The position numbers were made by a program, and so were the translations under genes. The notes below the pieces were generated by a model that was not told the DNA's origin, ran no database searches, and was given only the letters and a program-made list of their open reading frames with translations. Positions 45,961 to 58,498 of a DNA stretch of 64,000 nucleotides are shown piece by piece. Position 1 is the first letter of the stretch; each line of letters opens with the position of its first letter. This DNA comes from Cunninghamella blakesleeana (lineage: Eukaryota; Mucoromycota; Mucoromycetes; Mucorales; Cunninghamellaceae): NCBI GenBank assembly GCA_017871115.1, contig JAFCIZ010000005.1:4395501-4459500 (forward strand), read 5' to 3'.

Positions 45961-46370
45961 GGAGGTGGTTGAGCATAATAGTTTTGTCTTGAACCATCAT
46001 AACCTTGCTGTACTTGCTGAGGAGGAGGAGGGTAATTTTGATATTGGTATTGTTGCTGTTGTGGATAAGTAGGTTGATAGTTTTGAGGAGGATAACCGCT
46101 GTAGTTTTGAAAAGGTTGTTGCTGTGGATATGGCTGAGAATATGGGGGTTGTTGTGGCTGTTGTTGTTGAGGGTAAGGTTGAGGATATCCAGGTTGTTGA
46201 GGAGGATAATTATTATTTGGGTAGTTTTGATATGGTGGTGGTGGTGGTGGTGGATAGCCTAATTTTTTAATATGTAGTAATAAAATATATATTAGTTTAA
46301 AATAATAAATACATTAACGGTTCCTTTTTATAAATACTTGGATTTTTTGTATATGTATATTACCTGACAT
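45195..46370 (-). CDS. Pro/Gln/Tyr-rich protein with glycine-zipper segment and repeated acidic-aromatic motif
   Basis: Four exons: 46364-46370 (only ATGTCAG), 45785-46258, 45375-45560 and 45195-45256, giving 242 residues. Residues 1-115 are PPPPP, YPQQQ and QNY-type repeats ending in a run of twelve Gln (TTG repeat on the plus strand at 45924-45960). A Gly/Ala helix follows (GAKLAGAAALAGVAGLALGG, about 125-145), resembling a glycine-zipper membrane segment. A charged EHERDEDERIERLEYEND stretch and a Gly/Asn-rich linker come next. The last 60 residues carry three related words: NEDNGLFG, KEDGWFED and EEEDSSWF at the very end. Similar Pro-rich plus Gly-zipper proteins occur in fungi, but I cannot name a function. 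A membrane-associated adaptor is one reading. A CCAAT box lies about 130 bp upstream (46503-46507). Confidence 0.82.
45924..45960 (-). repeat. CAA trinucleotide repeat encoding polyQ
   Basis: Twelve perfect CAA codons within the Pro/Gln-rich gene. A pure single-codon tract like this is expected to vary in length between strains. Confidence 0.9.
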
Positions 46371-46806
46371 AATTATTAATTTACTTGTGGGTATTTTTAT
46401 TATTTGTAAAAAAAAGAAAAAAGAAAAAGAAAGAGAAAAAAATTAAAACTTTTTAAAAAAAGAAATCTATTTAAAAAATAAAACCATGCACTAAAACGTT
46501 ATCCAATGAAAAAGTTACTTAGCTTTTTTTAACTAAATATGGTGAATTTATTTTAATTCACTCATGATTTTTAATAAATAATAGTTGCTTAGTATTTAAT
46601 ATATAATAATAATTATAAAAAATAATAATAATAATAATAAATAAACAGTAAATATGTAGTAATATATTTAAAATTCATATAAATAAACATAAATATACAC
46701 TTATAATATATATAAATATATGTATAATAAAAAAAATAAAAACATAATATAAAAAAAATAAAAAAGATAATAGGATCTATTGTACATTTTGAAATCTTAT
46801 AAATTA
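46371..46806. other. Intergenic region between the glycine-zipper gene and the myosin
   Basis: A 436-bp gap with a CCAAT box at 46503-46507, ATA/TAA repeats (46605-46645) and A-runs. No coding signal. Confidence 0.4.
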
Positions 46807-49800
46807 TTATATCATGGAATTTTTACGAGCAGGTCTTTCGACTACGGTCATTAAGGACATTAATCGTTTCAAGCGTTGTAAATTTAACTAAAAAAGTATA
46901 ATTTATATAAATATATATAAATAAATAATTCTTCTCCGCTCTTTATCTTTTTTTATATCTTTTTATCACTTTTTAAAATCATATTATTATTAGCATTTTT
47001 TTTTTTTTTTGAACTTACGAAGGCTGGTAAATAATTAGTAATTTCTATAGTATTTGTTTCAGGTACTTCATAAGGACTATCATCTAATGATACATTGTCT
47101 AATAATAAAATATCATTGGCATTTCCACTACTAACTCTTGAAGCGGCTTCACGAAGGACGTCATTACTGATTGGATCCTATAAAATAATAAGATGTAAAA
47201 AGGTGCAGTAATTAATATAATGTAATTTGATACATGTGTAATATATATATATTTAGATTATTATTATTTTTAAAAAAACGGAGTATGACAAAATGCCAAG
47301 ACTGCCAAATTTACAAATATAAAAAAATAATTACCTCATAATCAGCTACATAATAATTTTGTAATAATTTTTGTACTTGAGTAGGAGCCAATAACCAACA
47401 GACATCATAGATAGTATTAATGTCATCTGGAGTTTCCTTTTTCAATTGAAGTAATTTGGCAGCTTGCATCAAATGTTCTAATTGTAAAGTAGCATCAGCA
47501 ATTTCGTGAGATTTACACCATTCTTCTAAACGAGTGATATTATATTGAATTTGCATAGCACGCTTCCAAGAATTATAATTACGTCGCATGATTAAATCAT
47601 TAAATGTTGAAACACCAATTAATTTCATGAGTTCAGTTAATACTTGTTCAATGACGGAATGGTTGACGTAATAACATTTCATAGCTCGATAAATACGATT
47701 TAAAAAGTTAAGTAATTCATCCATAGTGAAAGCAGGTTGATTGGAACCAGCCAAAATCTTGCCAAAGAATCGAGAATTATCTGTTGCTGTAAAACCAGGA
47801 AGTGATTGATATTCAATAATTGCTGGTACGGCCATCTTATTTAACCGTTTCTTTAATTCAGTTAACCAATGATGATAAATATTATCTTGTAAACATTGTA
47901 ATTCATATTTAACGGTGGATACTAACTTTTCAAAATCATGCCATCCAACTGCTCTTCGTCCATTAATAGAATTATAATTCATTTCGCGTTGTAATTCTTG
48001 TTCACAAGAGCATAATAAAGATAAAAGTTCATGAGCATTTGACAACCAATAAGCACATGGAACAATAGTATCTTCTCCATTGAATCCCTATAGTGTAAAT
48101 AAATATATATATATATATATATTAATAAAGAAAAAAAATATAAAAAAATAAAAATATTATTTATATATAATATTATCTTACTAAACAATGTTTTTGAATA
48201 GTATCCATAGCGGTAAATACGAGTCTTTCAGATTCAGCCAAAAATCCATAACGCCACATTTGTGTAATACACATACCAATATTATGAGCAGGGAATAAAA
48301 CTTCTTGAGGTTCGGGTAATTGATGGGAATTAGGAGCCACAATCTTGAGATGAACAATTAAACCATCTAAAATTTCTTGTTCCAATTGAGGTTCTTGTAA
48401 AATGGTACGAACGGCTTCTTCAGGATTGCCTTCTTCTTTCACAACACGTAAATGGGAATGATCTAAGGACATAGGTCTCATTTGTTCAGGTTCAGCATAA
48501 ACAATCTTATTACTAATATTTTTCATGGATTCAGGTTCTTCATGGAGGATACCGCCACCATTACGATTGGCAAGAGGACTAGGGAGGCGCTGATAGCCAC
48601 TTGGTGAATTAGGTGATCTGCCACCACGTTCGGGTGATAATCCCCGTCCAGCACCAGGATTACGTGAAGGTGATAAGTTTCTTGGATAGGGTGAATTAAC
48701 AGAATTAAGAGATGGTTGACGTTTAGGCTGTTTAAGACTTTGTGATAATTGTGTTTTCAATGCAGCTATTTGGTTCTTTAATTCAATGACATCAGCATTA
48801 TTGGAACTATCCGTTTGAATACGAGCAGGTCTTGATTTGAGTTGAGTGATTTCATTTTTATGTTTTTCTAAATCCTTATTCAATTTTTCAATCACATCAT
48901 CACGTTGTTTAATATCATCCTTTGATGTTTGGTAATTTGTTTGAAGTTCGTTGTATTCTATTTGTAATTTTTCAAGTTCAACTTTGGTTTCAGAAGACTG
49001 GGCTAAAGTAGTTTCTAATGCTTTTAATTTTACTTCAGTCTTTTCATATTTTTCTTTCCAAACGTTAGCTTGAGATTCCAATTGTGTTACTTTGACTTTA
49101 AGTTGTTCTTTTTCAGACTTATGTTGAGTAATACTTTGAGTTAATTCTACAACTTTGCTTTCTAATTTATATGATACTTCTTGAAGATGACTGGCAGATT
49201 TAGCTTCTAAACGTAATGATTGAAGTTGTTTTATAGCATAACGACGTCTGATGCATGTTTGTATCTTGGTAACAAATATTCTTTCTCCGTGAACTTTCTT
49301 ACGAACAGCCCTATTTATAAAAAGCGAATAAAAATAAAAATAAATAGATAAATACATTTTGATCCAGTTATTCCGAAAATATATAATCATATTTTTATTT
49401 TATAATTACCATCCACGAACAAGTTTTTGAATTTGTGTGGCAGCATAATTTTCACGGAATTGAGCAAAGTATCGTTTAGCTAACAATCCTCTTGAAGCTA
49501 ATATATATTAAAAAAAAAAAATGAACAATAATTAATAACTTATTTCCATCCTAACCTTAAATATAATATTATTGTTTTTTTAAAAGAAAAAATAAACGTA
49601 GATCTTACCAGCTTGAAGTCGAACAATGAATTCAATGGTTTTCTTTTGTTTTTGTCTAGCCAAGAAACCACGAACAGCTGATTGAATCACTACAGCGGCA
49701 TTATTTTCACGAATGAGTTCCATTTTACGAATTGCCACCTTCTTTCTAGCTACCTGCTGTAATCTCAACACAACTTCTTTCATTCTAATATAACGAATAC

Positions 49801-52734
49801 GAGTGATAAATCGACGCATATTTTTTTGAAGTAAAACAGTGCATTCGTGCCATCTATCAGAACGTAATTTTTCCATATAAGCCAATTGCCCAGCGCGGAA
49901 GAAGATTTTGGTTAGCCCAACTTGATATTTATCTTTATCTTGAATATAAGTATCCAAAATCGTACTACATAACACTTGTAAATCAGGGTTAAGATGAGGA
50001 TCCCAGTATTTTGAATTGACTAAAGCATAGTATCGATCAGCAAATTCATCAAATGTCCATCTCGTGGGATAACCAGCACAACTGATTCGAATGGTTTCTA
50101 AAACACCACAAGCACGTAATTGAGCAAGCACCATAGGGGATTCAAATACCCAGGCTACTTTAGCTTCATTTGGTTTAATACAACGAATATAATGTACATT
50201 GGTTTGACCGATAGTATCCATAAGACTAATAAGTGATAATTTGAAAATAGAACCTAAGGTTGGTTTTTTATTGGCAGCACCAGAAGCAGCTCCGCGTTTA
50301 AGTGGTCCAGGTTTGGCAGGTGTAGTAGTAGTAGTAGCTGATGAACGGTTAGATTGTGCAGTGGCATTGGCTGCCTCAGTAGCTGTATGTAGCATTTCGA
50401 CCAAAAATTCGGACTGAGAATTTTGCAACATAGTTAATATTTCATCAGGTACTGTATCTTTATTTTTATCCATAAATCCTTCAGCATCATATTCTACATC
50501 GTGGGCATAGTGTACAACTGTGAAAGCTTTGTTTGAGAATCTTGGTTTCTTGAAATAATTTTTATAAGCTGGTGTACTAAAGTTGCTATATAATTTATCG
50601 CAAAAGCCTTGATCAGATCCGGAAGGTAAGCGTGATTCCTATTTTTTTAAAAAGTAAATAAATAAAAATAATAAATTTAATTGGTTATTCATTGAATAAA
50701 TAAATATAAATAAACATTTATGTGAAAAAATATTTTTCAACTTACCTCATCTAATAATGATAAGATACCTAATTTTGCTTCAATCATTTCAATGCACTTT
50801 TGATTGTCACTAAATTCAATAAATTGCCAATTGATTTTTTCTCTAACGTATTCTTCTTGTTCCAACTTGAAAACATGTTGATTAAACTATAACAAATAAA
50901 TATAAAGAAAAAAAAGGAATAGAATATTTAAATTTATGATTATAGTATGAGTACCATATTATCATTCTCTATATGAATAAATACACAATACTTATTTATT
51001 AGTTTTATATATTACCTGTTGTTGAAGTTTTTCATTAGCATAATTGATACAGAATTGTTCAAAAGAATTCTTTTTAAAATGTTCAAAACCATAAATATCC
51101 AAAACACCAATAAAAGTAGCCACTTCAATACCATCCTTTTCGGCAGATAAACTATGATTAACAATATCTACCAACCAATCGAATAAACTTGCATAAATAT
51201 ATTTGGCCACGGAATCACGTACAACAACAGCTTGAGTAGGGTTAAGATTGGTAACAATACTTTCAGATCGAGTAACAATTTGACGGCGCGTTAGCCATTT
51301 CTTAAAATCCATGGGTTTAATACCTAATAAAGAAGTGGCTGTCACTAAAGAAGGTTCATCCGCTGAGAGGGTAGCATCATTACGACCTCCAATTTCAACA
51401 TTCCCTAAATGTAATAAAGCTGCTAATAAACGGAAGATTTGCCATTGTGTTTGTACCGCAATACCAACTTTTGATAATGATCTTTGAGTGAGTTCAAATT
51501 CTTCTATATCATCCACACCTGGAATGGTTCCTGTTCCACTTTGATTTAAATAATGAAACTTTGTCCAATCTTTCAAATCCAAATCTTTACGTTCGTTGAT
51601 AGGTGCACCAGAGCAAAGCTAAATAAATAATAAAGTAATAAAATAAAAATATAGGTAAATATCATAAATATTTTTTACAGTGTTCATTTTCTTAGTTAAT
51701 GTAAATCGATTCAAATATGAATATTTACCTGATAAAAAATGTGATAGTTACGTTCTGTTTCAGGTTGGAAAATTAAACGAGATCTTTCTAAAAGATAAGT
51801 GCGGATCTTGGCACCCACAATATTACATGATTTGTCGAATTGAATCTAAAAAAATAATTTATATGGAAAAACAAATAAATAAATATAATATAAATTCTCT
51901 ATATATATTATCAACTTACTTCAATGTACTTTCCGAAACGAGAACTGTTGTCATTTCTTGTAGTTTTAGCATTACCAAAGGCTTCCATGATAGGGTTAGT
52001 AGCTAAAGATTATAAAAATAGGTTTGAGTTATTAAATCATATGTTCTAAATATAGTTAAATCCATTTTTTTTTTTATATTTATATTTTTTTTTTAATTTC
52101 AACACATACCTAAAATTTGTTCTTCAACTTCTGTCATGCCAGCTCCGTTATCTTTTGCCATTTTTCCAGTTGTTTCTTTATCATCAGCAGTTGCAAAATA
52201 ACGCATAATAAATTTAGCACTGACTGTTTTACCAGCACCACTATATTTGTTTGTTTAAATGTTTATATGAATATATATATTTTAAAAATAACAATAACAG
52301 CAATAATAATGAGTTAAGCAAAGCCCCATATAACAATAAATAAAGTTTATGTTGAGAGCCGTTTTTTTTTTTTGTGTAATCCTTTTATTTTTAAAAGTAC
52401 TACTCATTTTTTTTTTTTTTGTTTTACCTTTCACCAGAAACGACAATAGTTTGATTTGTTTTTTCACGGATCATACAACGATAAGCATCTTCAGCAATAG
52501 CGAACAAGTGAGGTTCTAATTCACCACGTCTTCTACCAGAATACTGTTGAATGATATCGGGCTCATATAAAGGCACTCTATCAAAAGGATTGGCAGCAAT
52601 CAAGACAATACCAGAGTAAGTATAAATATTTCGTTGAGCATAACGAATTTTAATTGTATTTAACACTATTTAATTTTATGACAACACAATATATTTAAAG
52701 TATAAAAAGGGTGAGAAACATATCAAATAAAATG

Positions 52735-52775
<41 letters not shown>

Positions 52776-53270
52776 GGATTCTTATTTTATTTTACCTGAA
52801 GGTTCATTCAAGTGAGATAAGTTAGTCAAGTCATCAATATTTTCCAACTTGGGAGGATTCCGTAATGGTGGTAAAGTCGAGCATTTATTCTTTTCAAGTA
52901 AACTTAAAGAGGATTCAAATACATGTTCCTGAAAAATAATATAAATATATACATAAAAAGAATATGAAACACAATATTATGTTTTAAGATGAAAGATGTT
53001 AATTTATCCACTTATATTTTTCTTTTTTTCTTTTATGTCTTTGTATATTATTCTTATTCTTATATATAGACATGCTTTTTAAAGAACACTTACTCTTTCA
53101 GGATTATCATCGTTTTTAAAAGTTATCTTCACATCAGTATCGGTAACTTCTTTTGATATAACCTCAGCTGATACCCAAGCTTCATTTTCATCCTCGAACC
53201 ATGCTTTTGTTCCTTTACCATAAACTTCAATAGCCTGAAGTGTATCAGGCGATATTCCATTAGTTGCCAT
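46807..53270 (-). CDS. Class V myosin heavy chain
   Basis: Actin motor carrying vesicles and organelles toward hyphal tips. Exons run from 53270 ([20 protein letters not shown]) to a stop at 46807. The N-terminal SH3-like part is [16 protein letters not shown]. The motor follows: [19 protein letters not shown]-loop GESGAGKT split by an intron near 52435, switch [10 protein letters not shown], switch [10 protein letters not shown] and actin-binding [10 protein letters not shown]. Loop 2 is long and Ala/Thr/Lys-rich (about 50240-50390). Six IQ-type motifs span 49250-49870 ([17 protein letters not shown]-like). A single coiled coil (48730-49220) and a Ser/Pro/Arg-rich linker (48540-48760) precede the cargo-binding DIL domain (46860-48450, with [24 protein letters not shown]). 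Complete and ordinary, about 1500 residues; most introns fall in the motor half. Confidence 0.95.
52737..52772. repeat. (AT)n microsatellite in a myosin intron
   Basis: Uninterrupted TA repeat in a 5' intron of the class V myosin gene, between the exon ending near 52800 and that starting at 52668. Confidence 0.85.
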
Positions 53271-54641
53271 TTTTATTTATTCTTTTTTTTAAAAAAAAAA
53301 CACAATGTATATGTATCAACTAAGAATAAAAATAAAAATGGCTCACAAAAAAAAAAAGAAAAGGAAAAGATAGAAAAAATTCTAGCTTTTTTTTTTTATT
53401 TTAAGCCAAATTTTTTCCAAGCATCTTTTTTTTAACTCCGTTATATTTAAGGTTTTAACCAAAAAAAATTTATCTACCATTTCTTTTCAAACTTTGATCA
53501 AATCCATTTAATGGATTTATATATGTTAAATAAAAAGCTTATCGCATTTTTTTTATTATTTAATTCTTTTTTTTTTTTGTATTAGTTCAAGTATAGTATA
53601 TAATAGCATTATAGAAAGAATTATAAAATTATCCAGTATTTTATTTTGCACTTTCACATGAATTTGATTAATTTTAAGTTTTCTTTTTTTTTTTTTTTTT
53701 GAATAGAAATCAATGTATTTAAATTAAGAGTCTCACCCTAATAAACACTATATTTATATATATAATATTATCATCTATTTTTATTTTATTTAATAATAAT
53801 TTAAAGGTACACATCAATATGATTATTATGAATTTATATAAAAATAAAGGCAAAAAAAATTATATTTTTATATTTTACTATATTATCTCTCTAATTCTTC
53901 TACCCTGACATTTTTTGAGTAACCAAGTATTTTTGAACTAGAAAGTGAGCAATTCAATAATTGAGGTCAAAATACTTTTTTGACTATCAATAGTTTCATC
54001 TTGTAAGAGAATACTTAATCTTAGCGGGTTGTTATAAGTTAGCAAGATTATAGGTTTTTGATACATTAAAATCTCTATCATATAATATCTTATACTATAC
54101 ACAAGTTAGTGCACTATAGAAGGACTTTTGTTTCTTTCCATCATTACCTTTAATATACACTTTCTTCATGGTTCTAGTTAAAAATTATAATAGTTGCATA
54201 TATAATTACCATTGTAATAACCATTTCATTGTTTTGTTGATATTTATTCTATTTTCAACTTTTACATGTAAAACCAACACTCTTGTTACAAAAACAGTTT
54301 TGCATTACCCAATTAGGAATATTCCTGTAAACCCAAAAGCATTCACAAAAAATGAGAACTAATATTTTTTTTGAAACATATTTATTTCATTTTATACGTG
54401 TATACTTATGGTTTTAAAAGATTAGGATCAAATAAAACTTTAAAAAGTAATGGGATTATATATGACAATATATAAGCTATTTTTTTTAAAAGCTGAAAAA
54501 ATTTAAGCTCCGGATTACAGTTTTTTCGCGAATTTTTTTCTACCTCTCTTTCTGCTATTTCTCTTCCTTTTTTTTTTTCTTATATATACAAATAGTTTGA
54601 ACCACGCTACTTTTATTTTACTCGTATAAATAATAATAATA
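53271..54641. promoter_or_regulatory. Divergent upstream region between the myosin and the RRM-like gene
   Basis: A 1371-bp gap. A T-to-A homopolymer junction (53283-53300) lies directly before the myosin ATG. The stretch 53880-54360 is less repetitive than its surroundings and includes a 64-codon plus-strand frame at 54168-54362 with a hydrophobic LLIFILFSTFTC segment, which is not convincing alone. A CT-rich leader (54540-54575) precedes the RRM-like gene. Confidence 0.4.
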
Positions 54642-57600
54642 ATGCAATTTACAACAGAAGACGACACACTTGATTTTGGAGAGTTCGATAATATGGATCC
54701 TGAAGAATTAAAAAATATTGATGACCTTAATGGAGAAGACTTTGGCGAAGATTTATTATCCGATTTAGATGAAGAATTGGGTATTGAAGAAACTACTACA
54801 ACCGCAGTAACTACCACTATAAATCATGAATCTAAAAAAGAGGATAAATCAAACCCTCCAACTTCTTCAGTAATAACAACAAAAGCAAATAAAGACGTGG
54901 ACAAAGATAAAAAAAAAGAATTTGTCATCAATGATAAAAATAAATCTACTCAAACTACTACCAATACTACCACTACCGCTACCACTACTATAACCTCAAA
55001 ACCTGTAAATATTAATATAACCAATAATAATAATAACCAATCAAAGACATCAACTGTAACTAAATCCAAATCAACTACACAAAATAATAATTATAACAGC
55101 ACTTACAATAATAACAATAATGGTACGCAAAGATACAGTCAATCCAGCCCAAGCTATACTTATAATCAATGTGGTGTTCCTTTTAATCCTTATGGCATTT
55201 TACCTAATGGGCTTCCTTATAACCAAGGCCATATAAAGTATGTCAATATAACAGGATAAATAACTTTTTTTATTAAAAATATAACAATAATAATATGATA
55301 ATGGGATATGTATTGTTTTCTTTACTATTTTCTTTTTCATCTTTACCTTTATATACATAAAGAAAGGTCTGATAATACAATATTATTAGCCTTTTATGCT
55401 TTTTTTTTTTTTTTTTTTTTTTTTTTGATTATTTCCCCCTTTACACCCCTCCCTTCCCTCTTCTCTTTCTGTTATTTTCTTTATTTTCATATTGGCTACT
55501 TTATATATTGCTTGATACTTGTTTTACAAATATTTAATTGGGTTGCTTATAACTAGTATGCCACCTACATTATCTATATTATATAGTCTTAGTTTATATT
55601 ACATTTATCCTGTTCTTTACCTCTTTAATATTTACATTTTTATATTTTTATACACATTTTATATATTTGATTATTTTTTTTTTTAAAAAAAAAAAGAAAA
55701 AAAGATAAAAAGAATAATTGAACAGAAAAAAAAATGTATAAAATAAAGGAGGAAAAAGAAGAAAAAAAAAGAAAAAAAAATGAAGGAAAAGGAAATACTT
55801 GTATATAAAAAAAAATAACAAAAAAAAAAAAGAATAGAAAAGAAAAAAGGTTGAAAAGGTTGAAAGAGAAAAGTAAAAGGAATAATACGAAGCAGATGAA
55901 GAAAAATCAATTAAAATTGTATAAAAAAATGTGATTAGCCTCTAATTTTCTACTATTATTTTTTATATTTTTATTATTATTATTATTTTACTATTACAGA
56001 AATATACCGATGCAAGGAACACAAACAATAGCCTATAATATGAGTGATAATATGAATACCAACATGAATATTAGTATGAACACTGTTCCACCACGACGTA
56101 TACACATTAATCCAAAGTTTACTGGTGCACGCCTTCCTCAGTTCTCAAACACCAATAATCAATCTTTAAATAATAATAATAATAATAATAAGAATCAATC
56201 TTCCAATATCAACCAAGCACTCAACCCTTCTGTTAAACGATCTTCTAATGAAACTTTTATAAATGATAACGAACTTAGCGATAGAGTTCAGAAACAACGT
56301 AGAACTAATAATAATAATTATGCATCTACATCTACTTCAAAATCCTTCTCGTCATCCTCACAAATACAACAGCCATCATCATCTTCATCGTTTCAAAATA
56401 AATCATTATCATCCTCTACAACAGAAACTGCTCGTATCAAAGATCCTGTTAGAGATAATAAAGAAATGATATTACATCGCCAACGATTATTAGAACAACG
56501 ACGTACATTTACTACCAGAAGAAACCATAATATAGCTGAAATCACTAGAAAAGCTCGAGAAAAACGAAGAGAATTTTTAAAAACAGAACGTGAAACTCTT
56601 GAAAGCGGAGAAGATGTAAATAATAATAAAAATATATGAATGTGTATATGTAAAATGTAAAGATATTAATATATATACTTTTATATATGTTTTTATTATA
56701 TAGTATGAAAAACCAGTATACAACAATCCTCTTGGATTTCGACATTCAGGTGTTAAGCCGATCCCGTTCACTAAAACTAGCATGCTTTTGATTAGAGGAG
56801 CAGCATTAGCAGCAGTTGAATCTATTTCTCCTTCTACTAGCGATAACAACAACAACAGTGACAATAGATCGAATCGATATTCAGGAACTCGCAATGGGGA
56901 TCCACTTGGAGTTCGACATAATAGTTCATCTAACAATAGAATTACAAAGAATAAAGTACCTATTCAGCAACGTTTAGGAAATATGAATGGAGATATGAAC
57001 GAAAACAGAATTGGAAATGGAAATGGAAATAATAATAATAAAAATAATCATTCAACCTTATCTTCTCAAAAAAATAATACCAACAGCTCTTCTAATCCTA
57101 TTCCTATTTCTACAAATGGAAAATCAGCAAAATTAAAGATTAATTATGTTGCTAATGATGTGAAAGATACAAATTTAAGAGCTTTGGAATATGGTTCTAG
57201 CATTAAGGTAAATATATAATAATTCCAATAATATTATTAATAAATTATCTCATGCATAAAAAACATATACATAAAACTGATAATATATACGACTTATTTT
57301 ATTTTATTTCTCTCTTTATCTCTTTCAATTTAGTATATTACATTCAATCGTGAAAGAGGAAATGCTGTGGTCGTATTTAACTCAATTGATAATGCTGTCA
57401 ATTTCCGTAGAAAATATAATAGGTAAAAAAGTGTACTAAATAATATTAATGGTATATTGAAAAGTATAATAAATATAAAAATTTCATTAACCTTTATACT
57501 ACTACTACTATTATTATTATTATATATTTATTTATCACTTGATAGATCTCTTCTTTCCGGTAAACATATCTCTATCAACTTTTGCACAGGTTCAGATTAA
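54642..57600 (+). CDS. Low-complexity Asn/Ser/Thr-rich protein with C-terminal RRM-like segment
   Basis: Five exons: 54642-55237, 56000-56615, 56704-57207, 57334-57422 and 57546-57600, giving 619 residues. The acidic N-terminus (FGEFDNMDPEELKNIDDLNG) is followed by Thr, Asn and Lys-rich tracts. A conserved-looking core PPRRIHINPKFTGARLPQF begins exon 2. The end of exon 2 is a charged helix (HRQRLLEQRRTFTTRRNHN). The C-terminus reads ALEYGSSIK|YITFNRERGNAVVVFNSIDNAVNFRRKYN|RSLLSGKHISINF, the second half of an RRM-like fold (strand, helix, strand). I infer an RNA-binding or mRNA-processing/export adaptor; the low-complexity tracts suggest condensate-type behaviour. The first intron is 762 bp, far longer than others here. 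No family is recognised with certainty. Confidence 0.75.
55238..55999 (+). other. 762-bp intron with opposed poly-T and poly-A regions
   Basis: Intron 1 of the RRM-like gene, with donor AAA|GTATGT and acceptor TTACAG|AAAT. The 5' half is T-rich (T27 at 55401-55427, pyrimidine tract to about 55500) and the 3' part from 55684 to 55860 is A/G-rich. The RNA could fold on itself. Minus-strand open frames over the purine part are low-complexity shadows. Confidence 0.65.
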
Positions 57601-58498
57601 CTTTTTTTTAACCAAACTCTGGTGTTTTAAAACTTAACTGTTTGTCTCCAAAAATAATTACATAGCCTTACTATCCAAATCATTATTTTATCCTTTTTAA
57701 ATTAATTATAATTGTCTAAAAATTATATTTGTTTCAAAAAAAATACTATTCTCATATTCTCCTATTCTTTATTACTTAACTATATATACATATTTTATAA
57801 AAAGCAGTATCTTCATCAGTATTTTTTATTTTTACTTTACAATAAAGATTAGCATTCTCAAAAATAAAATATGGTTATTATATTAAAATTTCATCATTAT
57901 AAATAAATGAAGTATTGAATATTCTGTCGTAAAAGTGAATTCTTTACATTATTATAATTTTTTTTATCCTTAACTCACATACTGCTTTAGTGGTAGTTCA
58001 ATGAGACATAATAAAGGTCAATTAGCAACTTACTATTATCTATTAAATAAATTTTATTATTCCTTTTTTTAAATAATAATTATTTATTTTAACATAATTT
58101 GTAATGTAATTAAAAATCAAAAATCGTAATACCATTCTTTTTATTACCTCTTTTTTTCTATCCATAGATTTTCTTTTATTAGTTCTAAAGAAAAAGTATG
58201 TATCTAGTATATGAATACTGTTACCAAAATATATTACCTAAAGGGAAGGGAAAAATATTTTCTTAATATAGTTGAAAAAGTTTAATGATAAAAAAAGGTA
58301 AAAATTATGCATACAGTGTAATTAATTTTATAAACCTGAATCCTTTTTTATTTATTATTTTAAGTCGTATTGTTTTTTATTAATTAATGAATTATGTTTA
58401 ATAAATTACAATCATAGTTATTATATAATATATACATGTTAAAGGAAAACCATATTTTCGTTTTATTACTATTTTTATTTTTATTATTAGTAAGACAG
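57601..58498. other. Intergenic region between convergent RRM-like and LIN1 genes
   Basis: An 898-bp convergent 3' region. I searched the minus strand specifically for a GYF-domain exon (W-Y, GPF, W...G.F) to extend LIN1 and saw none. AT-rich, no coding signal. Confidence 0.5.

Noticed and set aside
46005..46262. Plus-strand frame rich in Leu, Arg and Trp (85 codons)
   Set aside because: It is the antisense of the Pro/Gln/Tyr-rich coding exon on the minus strand; its odd composition is a reflection of CCA/CAA codons.
55683..55910. Minus-strand frame of 75 codons, nearly all Phe/Leu/Ile
   Set aside because: Translation of the A/G-rich part of a long intron; pure low complexity.
57982..58020. 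TGGTAGTTCAATGAG, briefly considered as a tRNA 5' part
   Set aside because: It lacks the conserved A-box adenine position, has no GGTTCGA-type B box nearby and no acceptor stem.
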